From assembly GCA_903895845.1 (NCBI GenBank), contig CAITVK010000074.1, forward strand, positions 16,560 through 80,559: a stretch of 64,000 bases of DNA. Direction: 5' to 3'. The notes beneath the pieces were generated by a model. It was not told the origin of the DNA and did no database searches. It saw only the letters and a program-made list of their open reading frames with translations. A program made the translations under genes and the position numbers. This document shows positions 25,855 through 34,500 of this stretch, one piece after another. Within the stretch, counting starts at the first letter, position 1. The number at the start of each line of letters is the position of its first letter. This DNA comes from an uncultured Chitinophagaceae bacterium (GTDB taxonomy: Bacteria; Bacteroidota; Bacteroidia; Chitinophagales; Chitinophagaceae).

Positions 25855-28800
25855 TTATTCCTTAACCATTCCAATATTGTTTATTTTACCATCAGTTGTT
25901 TGTACCCTTAGATGGTACGCCCCTGCTGGCAAGTTGCCCAAAGACAACGTTGGGTTTGTTGCATCCTTCAAGGAAACTGTCTTCACTACCCTTCCCAGAT
26001 TATCTACAATCTGAATAGAAACAATATGGCTTCCATTAATCACTACACTGCTCTTCGCAGGATTCGGATATACTGTTAACGGTAAGCGGTCAACGGTTGG
26101 CTGCTTAAACACTAAACTATACCTGCCCGCTGTTTCACTTGCAGTTGTAGTGATTGTTGTACTGGCTGATAAGTCAGTGTACGTTCCTGTCACTGCATCC
26201 TTCAGGTAAACAGGTAAGTTGATATTCTTTGCATTCAAACTCAAAGTATAAGTGCCAGCCTTAGGAGTCAGCACCGTGATTGGCAACTCTGTCTTGCTGT
26301 CTATTGCTGTCAGCGTATTGATGGCTGCCTTTGTCCCGTTCACATCAAAAGCAATCGTTGCATTGGTGGCTGTGGCTGGCTGTGCCATCTTCCTAGAGAA
26401 CCCTGCCTGGTTGCTGGTGTAGGCAACTGCCTCATCGGTCGTGCGTGCTGCCTCATCCTTGATGGATATCTTCAAGGAGCTTGCAGCAGTTGACTTTGTT
26501 CCAAATATCTCTGGGTTGGTATAGCTGTAATTTCGTACAGTGTTATCGAAGTTCAGCGTACCGCTGTTATTTACATATACAAAGAAGCCAAGGGATGAGT
26601 TGATGATATCACCTGCACCGTTTACACCTACCGTACCATCAAATGTAGCCCAGATCCCGTTGGTGTTTGTTCCAGATGAATGCCACAGGTAGCAGGAAGC
26701 ATCCCCAAACAAACCCGGGTTCAGTGCCTTCAGGGCAGTCCAGCTGATGGGTGATGGGTAAGGGTTGCCTACCAGGTTCCAACCTTTTGGTGCATTCGTT
26801 CCTGCACTATGTGTGACAGGGAAACCGATAGTGCCACTGTTTGGCGTACCGAATGTGTTGAGTGTTGGCAAGCTATTCAGCCAAGCCGTATATCCTTGTC
26901 CCGGAGTGAGCGCATTGGACAAAGCAGTGTAATTATAATAGCCAGAATCCAACAAAGAGTAAGTATTGTCCACCTCGTCATAGTACTGCAAGGAACCCCA
27001 GTTGGTAGACCAGCCCGGTGCACCGTCCGGCCCGAAGATAGGGAAGGCATTGCTCCAGCTATTCACCGTGCCATCACTGACAGGGCTACTGAATTGATGG
27101 TAACCGAAGTTGCCCCCTGCATAGTGCTGTATGTATGCCTTGCCGCTCAATGTGCCACCATCTTCTTCTATCAAACCGGTACCGGAGGCATTGGAGATGA
27201 TTGTCAATTTATTGCTGGTGCTTAATGTGCCGCTTGTCAATATCAAACGCCCCTCCACGGAAACATGGTCGTTTGTGGTGGCACCTACCGAATAGCCCCC
27301 CTTTATCTCCAGGTCCACGAATGTATCCAGCCCACTGACCACACCACTTCCCCCCAGCAATGTCACGTGGCTACCTGCGCCGCTCACCAGCCTGCCGGTA
27401 TCGGCAAAGTTGCCATACACTGCGAAAGTGGCATTGTTGGTTATCACTGCACCGCTTTCCACTATGATATTGTCCACCACCGCAGTGCCGCTGCCAATGA
27501 CTGGCTGGTTGGCTGCCGTGGCAGGGATAATGCCGTCCGTGATGGCAGTAGGCACCCCTATCGTCCAGTTGCCTGCATTGAACCAGTCGGTGGACACCGC
27601 ACCCGTCCATACATTCGCCGCTGCACAAGGGCTCAACACATTGGCCACGAAGTTACCCACACTGATCGGCGAACTGCCCACTGGCACTGTCGCCGTTACC
27701 GTATTGGTGGCCGTGCTGATGATACTGACCGTGTTGCTGCCCGAATTGACAACAAACAGCTTTGTGCCATCCGGGCTGAGGCTCACACCAAATGGGGTAT
27801 TGCCGACCCCAATCGTGGACACCACCGTGTTGGTGGCCGTATTGATGACACCCACAGAGGCTGTGCTGGAACTAGCAACATATACTTTTGAACCATCAAG
27901 GCTTACCGCAATGCTCAGTGGGGAAATCCCTACTGCCACCGTGGCCACCACCGTATTGTCGGCTGTATTGATGACACTCACCGTATTGGAAACATTGTTG
28001 GACACATACAACCTTGTGCCATCTGGGGTGATGTTGATACGCCTTGGGTGCGTGCCTACTGCCACCGTGGCTATTACCGTATTGGTGGCCGTGTTGATGA
28101 CACTCACCGTATTGCTTGTGCCATTCACCACATAAGCCCTGGAGGCATCGGGACTGACGACCACACCATAAGGGTTGGCGCCCACTGCCACAGTGGCTGT
28201 CACCGTATTGGTGGCCGTGTTGATGACACTTACCGTATTGGAGCCATTGTTGGTCACATACACTTTTGTGCCATCGGGGCTTGTGGCAATCCCATAAGGG
28301 TTGGTGCCTACACCTATCGTACCCGTTACCGTATTGCTGCTTGTATTGATGATGCTGACCGAACCACTGTTGCCATTGGTGATATAAGCAAATGCACCAT
28401 TGGGGGTAAGGGTCACCGCATAAGGGTTCGCACCCACCGTAAGCGTTTTCGTGACCGTATTGGTAGCCGTATTGATGACGCTTACCGTACCGTTCGCACT
28501 GTTTGCCACATAGGCATTGGCAGTGACGACGCTGGTATTGCTGAATGTCCCCGCACTCGTCACGGACCCGCCTGCGGTTGTCACCACCAGGTTGCCCGTA
28601 GCATTGGCAGGCACCACCACCTTGAGGGTAGAAGCACTGTCCACCGTGAAATAGCTGGCTGGCGTGCCGCCGATCGTCACGGCAGTCGTGCCCGTGAAGT
28701 TGCTGCCGAAGACCGTCACGGTAGCCGTGGTGCCCGGACAGGTGGACGTAGGCGTGAACGAAGTGATGGTTGGGGCTGGTGCATTGACAATCGTCAGGTG

Positions 28801-31800
28801 CAAGGCCGTCAGGCTGTCGCAGCCCGCCGCATTGATTGTATCGAAAGTAGGTGTGTTCGTGCTTGACGTATAAGTCGTGCCATGCCAGGTGTAGCTGCCA
28901 TTGGCCGAAACGGTTACCGTTGCAGTGGTGGGTTGGCTGATCGTCAAATGCAACGTTGTCAGGCTATCGCAACCAGCCGCATTGAGGCTGTCGAAGGTTG
29001 GAGTGTTGGTGCTTGAAGTATAGGTAGTGCCATGCCATGTATAACTGCCGCAAGCCGATATTGTGAAGGTGGCAGTAGTTGGTTGGTTGATTGTCAGGTA
29101 CAAGGTGGTCAGGCTATCGCAACCAGCCGCATTCAGGCTGTCGAAGGTTGGTGTGTTGGTGCTTGCCGTATAAGTTGTTCCATGCCATGTATAACTGCCG
29201 CAAGCCGATGTTGTGAAGGTGGCAGTAGTTGGTTGCTTGATTGTCAGATGCAACGTTGTCAGGCTATCGCAACCAGCCGCATTGAGGCTGTCGAAGGTTG
29301 GAGTGTTGGTGCTTGAAGTATAGGTAGTGCCATGCCATGTATAACTGCCGCAAGCGGATACAGTCTCAATGCCTGTAGTAGGACTGTTGACCGTCAACAA
29401 TGCGCCAGTACTGACCGCCGGGGGATTGCAGTTACTGGCAACCAACTGATACAGGTATCCGTTCATGGCAGCAGTGGCGCCCGTGATGGATAGGGTGGCA
29501 GTCTGTGTGCCGCTATAGACGCCCCCATCAAAAATATATTGGTAGGTATTGCCACCGTCGGTACTCAACTTCCAGTTGTACGACAAGAAGCCCCCTGTGG
29601 CAGTGCCACTGAAGCTGGTGTTGCCGCCGACGCAAATACTGCTATTGACAGGGTTGGAAGCAATGGCCGGCAATGATGTCACGGTTACGGTACGCACAAA
29701 GCTGTTGGCAGAACCACAGGTACCCGTTACGGCACATTTGTATTTATAGCCTGTATAGCTTGCAGGCACGTTAGACAAAGTCAGGGAACTGGTTGCGGAG
29801 CCCGTGTATATATCTGCATCGGTCAATGCAGTGTAATTAGAACCACCATCGGTGCTCACGCTCCATTGGTAGCCCAAGCTAGCCCCTGCCGCCACCAAAC
29901 CAAGCGTGGTGCTTGTATTGGCACATATTGTAGGCGACACTGGTTGTGTGGTGATGGCCGTAGTTGGGTTTATGGTTACATTAAAGGTTAGATAAGCCAC
30001 ACCTGTGCCATCGCTTACCTGCATCACAAACTGGTCTGTGCCGCTGTAGCCAGCAGTTGGCGTGTAACCATTTGCAGGAGATGGAGGTATCGTTGCAGTG
30101 ATGTTGCCACCTGCACCGCTTGGCTTGCTGTAAGGAAACCCTGCTACCGTTCCATGTGCAGGTGCAGTAGCAACCGACCAGGTCTCTGTTTGTCCTGCAT
30201 CCAGATCGTTGATGTTTAGCGAAGATTTAAAACTCTTGATACCGGCATCCTGGCACATAGTCAGCAAAACAGGGCCAACAGTCCTGAAAGTTGGTGCAGA
30301 GTTGATGACCGTTACCCCAAAGGAAGCCCCTGCAGATGAACAGCCCGTCAAAGAATTGGCAACCGTCAACGTACCCGTATAGGTGCCCACAAGCGCAGTA
30401 GCCGGTGGGGCAGACAACGCAATGGGGGAAGCTGGCAAAGTGGTGGCACTTACATCGGTAAAGTTTGCTGCACTAGCGGCTGCATCCCATGCGACACTGT
30501 ACTGATCGGGACTGTTGGTGGTGGCGGAATAAGTGAGGTTATAACTTGCCGTGCCATAAGTGCCCGTAGGGTTGCTGCCCAAGGTAATGGTTGGAAGCCC
30601 ATTCACCGTAACATTCACCGTTTGGGTTGCCGTGGCAGTGCCATCGCTTACTTGTATCACAAATTGATCGCTACCACTGTAACCATTGGTTGGTGTGTAA
30701 GTAAGTCCCGTTGGGGAGATAGCGGTACTTCCAGAACCTGCAGTCGCATTGAAACCACCCAATACACCGTGTGTAGGGTTTGTTGTTACACTCCATGTCT
30801 CTGTTTGGCTATTATCTTTGTCACTTACTGTCAATAATGTATTGATGCTTGTTGCTGCCGCATTCTGGCAAACAGTAAGCGTTGTACCGCCTGTGAAGGT
30901 AGGGGCTGTGTTTATTGCTGGCAAAGTAAGTTTGCGTATTACGTTATTGTTTTGATCAGCAATGTATAGATTGTTATTATATATTGATATGAAAGCTGGG
31001 TTATTCAGCGCTATACTTGTGCCAACGCCGCTAAGTCCGTTAAAACCAAGTGTCCCAGTACCTGCAATAGTGGTAACATTGCCCTTTGTGTCTACTTTAC
31101 TAATTTCACCAGTATTCCATTCGGAAATGTACATATTGCCAACTGCATCAAACACGATGCCCTGTGGTCCATTCAATCCTGTTACTACCGTTGTGATGAT
31201 ACCTTTAGTAGATACTTTCCTTATTACATTATTGCCCCAATCAGCAATATACAAATTGCCATTGCCATCAAATACCATTCCTTCCGCATAATTTAATTCT
31301 GCAGAAGTTGCTGCTCCGTTGTCACCGCTGTACCCCTCATTGCCATTACCCGCTACCGTTGTTATGATACCATTTGTATTAACTTTTCTGATTGCACCAT
31401 TACCAGAATCACCAATATAAATGTTTCCAAATGCATCAAATATTATTGATGCTGGATTATTCAATTCTGCATTTTTTGCTTGTCCTCCATCACCGCTGTA
31501 TCCACCTTGATTGTCATAACCTGCATTAAATCCATTACCAGCAACTGTTGTAATGATACCAGTACTGGTAGTCACTTTTCGGATAACCTGATTGTAATAA
31601 TCAGCTATATACATATTGCCAGCAGCATCAAACTCTACATCGACAGGGTTATCAAGTTCGGCATTTATGGCTTGCCCTCCATCTCCACTGTAACCATTAA
31701 CGCCATTACCAACAACAGTTGTAATAACCCCATTAGTGCTTACTTTACGGATAACATTGTTGTTGGCATCAGCAAAGTAAAAATTACCAGAGGCATCAAA

Positions 31801-31995
31801 AGTTACACCTGTAGGAAAACTTAGTCTAGCAGCAGTTGCCTGTTGACCATCTCCTGAATAACCACCATCGCCAGTGCCGGCCTTGTAGCCTGTACCCGCA
31901 ACAGTTGTGATGTTTTGTGCACTTACTTTAACTGCACCAAGTATAAGCAAGCAAATAAATAGGATGCAGGCAAGAGATTGTTTAATTGTATTCAT
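25855..31995 (-). CDS. Giant T9SS-exported surface protein (copy 2), NHL type
   Basis: The 2046-residue protein has a signal peptide (to about residue 27) and then six NHL-type propeller blades (about 28-360; VSTNGVITTVVGNG and NMYIADYYNQVIRKVT). Cadherin-like domains, an Ig-like pair (from SVSTDGGSNYTALTD), four 50-residue SACGSYTWHGTTYT modules, an IPT/TIG domain, a YVTN propeller, a long beta-rich region and a type A T9SS sorting domain follow. The C-terminal half matches copy 1 closely, while the N-terminal propeller is of a different family, and the SYTWHGT module is present four times rather than once. Likely a large adhesin or matrix protein; partner ligand unknown. Confidence 0.93.
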   Translation of the reverse strand: MNTIKQSLACILFICLLILGAVKVSAQNITTVAGTGYKAGTGDGGYSGDGQQATAARLSFPTGVTFDASGNFYFADANNNVIRKVSTNGVITTVVGNGVNGYSGDGGQAINAELDNPVDVEFDAAGNMYIADYYNQVIRKVTTSTGIITTVAGNGFNAGYDNQGGYSGDGGQAKNAELNNPASIIFDAFGNIYIGDSGNGAIRKVNTNGIITTVAGNGNEGYSGDNGAATSAELNYAEGMVFDGNGNLYIADWGNNVIRKVSTKGIITTVVTGLNGPQGIVFDAVGNMYISEWNTGEISKVDTKGNVTTIAGTGTLGFNGLSGVGTSIALNNPAFISIYNNNLYIADQNNNVIRKLTLPAINTAPTFTGGTTLTVCQNAAATSINTLLTVSDKDNSQTETWSVTTNPTHGVLGGFNATAGSGSTAISPTGLTYTPTNGYSGSDQFVIQVSDGTATATQTVNVTVNGLPTITLGSNPTGTYGTASYNLTYSATTNSPDQYSVAWDAAASAANFTDVSATTLPASPIALSAPPATALVGTYTGTLTVANSLTGCSSAGASFGVTVINSAPTFRTVGPVLLTMCQDAGIKSFKSSLNINDLDAGQTETWSVATAPAHGTVAGFPYSKPSGAGGNITATIPPSPANGYTPTAGYSGTDQFVMQVSDGTGVAYLTFNVTINPTTAITTQPVSPTICANTSTTLGLVAAGASLGYQWSVSTDGGSNYTALTDADIYTGSATSSLTLSNVPASYTGYKYKCAVTGTCGSANSFVRTVTVTSLPAIASNPVNSSICVGGNTSFSGTATGGFLSYNWKLSTDGGNTYQYIFDGGVYSGTQTATLSITGATAAMNGYLYQLVASNCNPPAVSTGALLTVNSPTTGIETVSACGSYTWHGTTYTSSTNTPTFDSLNAAGCDSLTTLHLTIKQPTTATFTTSACGSYTWHGTTYTASTNTPTFDSLNAAGCDSLTTLYLTINQPTTATFTISACGSYTWHGTTYTSSTNTPTFDSLNAAGCDSLTTLHLTISQPTTATVTVSANGSYTWHGTTYTSSTNTPTFDTINAAGCDSLTALHLTIVNAPAPTITSFTPTSTCPGTTATVTVFGSNFTGTTAVTIGGTPASYFTVDSASTLKVVVPANATGNLVVTTAGGSVTSAGTFSNTSVVTANAYVANSANGTVSVINTATNTVTKTLTVGANPYAVTLTPNGAFAYITNGNSGSVSIINTSSNTVTGTIGVGTNPYGIATSPDGTKVYVTNNGSNTVSVINTATNTVTATVAVGANPYGVVVSPDASRAYVVNGTSNTVSVINTATNTVIATVAVGTHPRRINITPDGTRLYVSNNVSNTVSVINTADNTVVATVAVGISPLSIAVSLDGSKVYVASSSTASVGVINTATNTVVSTIGVGNTPFGVSLSPDGTKLFVVNSGSNTVSIISTATNTVTATVPVGSSPISVGNFVANVLSPCAAANVWTGAVSTDWFNAGNWTIGVPTAITDGIIPATAANQPVIGSGTAVVDNIIVESGAVITNNATFAVYGNFADTGRLVSGAGSHVTLLGGSGVVSGLDTFVDLEIKGGYSVGATTNDHVSVEGRLILTSGTLSTSNKLTIISNASGTGLIEEDGGTLSGKAYIQHYAGGNFGYHQFSSPVSDGTVNSWSNAFPIFGPDGAPGWSTNWGSLQYYDEVDNTYSLLDSGYYNYTALSNALTPGQGYTAWLNSLPTLNTFGTPNSGTIGFPVTHSAGTNAPKGWNLVGNPYPSPISWTALKALNPGLFGDASCYLWHSSGTNTNGIWATFDGTVGVNGAGDIINSSLGFFVYVNNSGTLNFDNTVRNYSYTNPEIFGTKSTAASSLKISIKDEAARTTDEAVAYTSNQAGFSRKMAQPATATNATIAFDVNGTKAAINTLTAIDSKTELPITVLTPKAGTYTLSLNAKNINLPVYLKDAVTGTYTDLSASTTITTTASETAGRYSLVFKQPTVDRLPLTVYPNPAKSSVVINGSHIVSIQIVDNLGRVVKTVSLKDATNPTLSLGNLPAGAYHLRVQTTDGKINNIGMVKE
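28791..29390 (-). repeat. Four 150-bp repeats inside surface protein 2
   Basis: The segment AGGCT(A/G)TCGC recurs at 28811, 28961, 29111 and 29261, exactly 150 bp apart, giving four 50-residue modules (SACGSYTWHGTTYT ... AAGCDSLTTLHLTI). The modules are nearly identical in DNA except for the outermost copy. Copy 1 of the gene has a single, more diverged module. Confidence 0.9.
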
Positions 31996-32130
31996 TATTA
32001 TTTTTTTAGGTAAAGCTGCTTGTTAAAGCGATTAGTTTGAGAATGCAATTAAATACTTTTTAACTATACAGCAAACTTTTATTGTTTAATATATTTTATT
32101 TGATGAAGAAATAATATAGAATAGATAATT

Positions 32131-32275
32131 AATTGCGATTAGATGCTTGTCTGAGCCTTGATGCACCGGATTTAATAAAGGAAGACTTCGCTGGTAGCGA
32201 AACCTTCCTTAGTGTACAGCTGCCCCGATTAGATTTGACAACGTCCCTAAAGTTGTCAAACCTTTGTATCATTAC
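32131..32275. repeat. Dispersed stem-loop element, long form
   Basis: The element begins ATTGCGATTAG and ends with a TTTGACAAC/GTTGTCAAA stem-loop followed by CTTTG(T)ATCATTAC. A second copy lies inverted at 62346-62410. Between the two ends this copy has about 90 extra bases bounded by the 9-bp direct repeat CGATTAGAT (32136-32144 and 32226-32234) and containing another hairpin (AAGGAAG..TTCGCT / AGCGAA..CTTCCTT, 32178-32210). It lies in the divergent gap 31996-32977. Confidence 0.75.
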
Positions 32276-32381
32276 GAATAAATACCCTACAATCCCACAA
32301 AAAACCACCAAACCCTCTTTTTTACGCCGTTATTCTAGCATTCAACGTCATTATTCTCGTGTCATAGATGATTACTCCAGC

Positions 32382-32821
32382 ATGGATCAGCACATCCTCC
32401 GCTATGGGTCAGAGCATCCTCGACTATGGGTCAGAGCATCCTCCGCTATGGGTCGGAGCATCCTCGGCTATGGGTCAGAGCATCCTCGGCTATGGGTCAG
32501 AGCATCCTCGACTATGGGTCGGAGCATCCTCGACTATGGGTCGGAGCATCCTCGGCTATGGGTCGGAGCATCCTCGACTATGGGTCAGCACATGGTTCTC
32601 TATGGGTCAGTGCATGGTTCTCTATGGGTCAGCACATAGTTCTCTATGGGTCAGCACATGGTTCTCTATGGGTCAGCACATAGTTCTCTATGGGTCAGCA
32701 CATAGTTCTCTATGGGTCAGCACATAGTTCTCTATGGATCAACACATAGTTCTCTATGGGTCAGCACATAGTTCTCTATGGGTCAGCACATAGTTCTCTA
32801 TGGGTCAGCGCATGTTTCCAA
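32382..32821. repeat. Tandem array C: 20 x 22 bp
   Basis: The start of each unit, ATGGGTC, recurs at 32382 + 22k for k = 0 to 19 without a slip. Units in the first half read ATGGGTCAGAGCATCCTCGG-like and in the second half ATGGGTCAGCACATAGTTCT-like, so two subfamilies are joined. Because 22 is not a multiple of 3, all three forward frames stay open by chance of composition, which argues against a coding role. The remaining 157 bp before the next gene show nothing else. Confidence 0.95.
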
Positions 32822-32977
32822 GAGTGTAAAGTAGTTTGTGTAAACTGGGTATCCTCCGTGAGCAATTGGTATTGTCTGGCAACACTTTTAACTTTTTGAT
32901 ATATATTTTTAATTTCCTAACGAAAATCGAACTACACGCTAAAGACTTACTTTTACGGCCAATTATCTCAAACAACA

Positions 32978-34462
32978 ATGAAGTATATCGTTAGCATCAT
33001 TTTATTATTTACCATTTTCACGCTCTCCTTCGCTCAAGTAAACAAACCTAAGTCGGTTGCAGCTTCAAAAAATGGTGGTGAAACTAGCCCCACCAGTATC
33101 AGTCTTACATTGAAGCCTTACACAAAAACGTGGGTGTACATTGGTAGTTACTATGGAAAAGGAAAAACTTTGGTGGATTCTGTGTTTCTGGATGATGAAA
33201 GCAAGGGTGTTTTTAAGCCTGCAAAAAAGTACACACAAGGTATTTACTTTGTGGTGTCGCCTAAGTTTGCCATCCTGTTTGAGTTTTTGATGGACGAAAA
33301 ACAACATTTCTCTATTTCGGCAGATACCGCCAAAAGGGAAGACCCTATCATAAAGGGGTCTTTTGAAAATGATATATTCAAAACTTATTCTGAATACTCT
33401 ATTAAGCAAGGGAAATTATTATCTGATTTAAGTGATAAATTCAAACAATCTACTTCCAAAGCAGATTCGTCGAAGCTGCGCAATGAAATTATAAAAGAGA
33501 ACAAAGCATTGCAACAATACAGGGATAGCCTTACCAAGAAATACCCTAGCTCGTTGTTGAGTACACTGTTGAATGCCATGAAACAACCCGAATATCCGGC
33601 GATACCTGTTGTAAATGGCAAGGCTGACTCGCTATATCCGTATCACTACGTGAAAGATCATTTTTGGGATGATGTAGAGTTTAACGATGACAGGTTGTTG
33701 CGTACGCCTTTCTTTGAACCAAAGTTGGATAACTACTTTAAGACCTTGGTATCTGCTGACCCTGACAGCATTTATAAGGAGATTAAATACATTATGTTGT
33801 ATGCCCGTACCGGAAAAGAGATTTATCCTTATCTGTTGACTAAGTTCACCAATAAATACATTAACCCCGAAATAATGGGTCAGGATAAAGTGTTTGTGAA
33901 GATGTTCGAAGATTTTTATTCGAAAGGGGATACTACTTATTTGAATGCAGCTAGTAGAAAAACAATTGTTGAGAGAGCCTATAGCCTGATGGCTAATCAA
34001 TTGGGTAATCCTGCACCGCCTTTGGATCTGACTGATACTTTGGGTAATACTGTTTCTTTGTATAAGCTGGGCGGTAAATTTACTTTTGTTGTATTCTGGG
34101 ACCCTACCTGCGGACATTGCAAGGCAGAATTGCCTAGAATAGATTCTATGTACAAGGCAAGATGGAAAGGACTGGGCGTAACATTATATAGTGTAAACGT
34201 GAGTTCGGACAAGAATACAACACAAGAACTAAAGAAGTTTATACGGGAAAAGAACCTTGATGCAGGTTGGATTTATACTGCGCAAACCAAGGAAGCCCGT
34301 GATGATGAACAGAAAGCTGGGCTTCCGAACTATAGACAGCTATATGATGTGTACAAAACACCAACAATGTATTTGTTGGATGAATCTAAACGCATTATTG
34401 CTAAGCAGTTGAGTCTGGAGCAATTTAATGACATCATCTCTGCGAAACTTAAATCTAAATAA
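32978..34462 (+). CDS. TlpA-like thioredoxin-fold secreted protein (DUF4369/DUF5106 type)
   Basis: The 494-residue protein has a signal peptide (to about residue 20), a DUF4369-like beta domain, a helical DUF5106-like middle (about 150-330), and a C-terminal thioredoxin fold with a CGHC active site (FWDPTCGHCKAELPRID, near residue 375) and cis-Pro region (YKTPTMYLLDES). It probably acts as a periplasmic thiol-disulfide reductase, and is followed after 38 bp by a PpiC/SurA-like chaperone, which fits a shared role in envelope protein folding. Confidence 0.9.
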   Translation: MKYIVSIILLFTIFTLSFAQVNKPKSVAASKNGGETSPTSISLTLKPYTKTWVYIGSYYGKGKTLVDSVFLDDESKGVFKPAKKYTQGIYFVVSPKFAILFEFLMDEKQHFSISADTAKREDPIIKGSFENDIFKTYSEYSIKQGKLLSDLSDKFKQSTSKADSSKLRNEIIKENKALQQYRDSLTKKYPSSLLSTLLNAMKQPEYPAIPVVNGKADSLYPYHYVKDHFWDDVEFNDDRLLRTPFFEPKLDNYFKTLVSADPDSIYKEIKYIMLYARTGKEIYPYLLTKFTNKYINPEIMGQDKVFVKMFEDFYSKGDTTYLNAASRKTIVERAYSLMANQLGNPAPPLDLTDTLGNTVSLYKLGGKFTFVVFWDPTCGHCKAELPRIDSMYKARWKGLGVTLYSVNVSSDKNTTQELKKFIREKNLDAGWIYTAQTKEARDDEQKAGLPNYRQLYDVYKTPTMYLLDESKRIIAKQLSLEQFNDIISAKLKSK

Positions 34463-34500
34463 GACTTTAAATTGTATATTTTTCAACTCCTGTTTTAGTT

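Noticed and set aside
32133..32727. Overlapping long frames through array C in three phases
   Set aside because: All three forward phases are open through the 22-bp repeat, which is expected from the repeat composition and cannot reflect three real genes.
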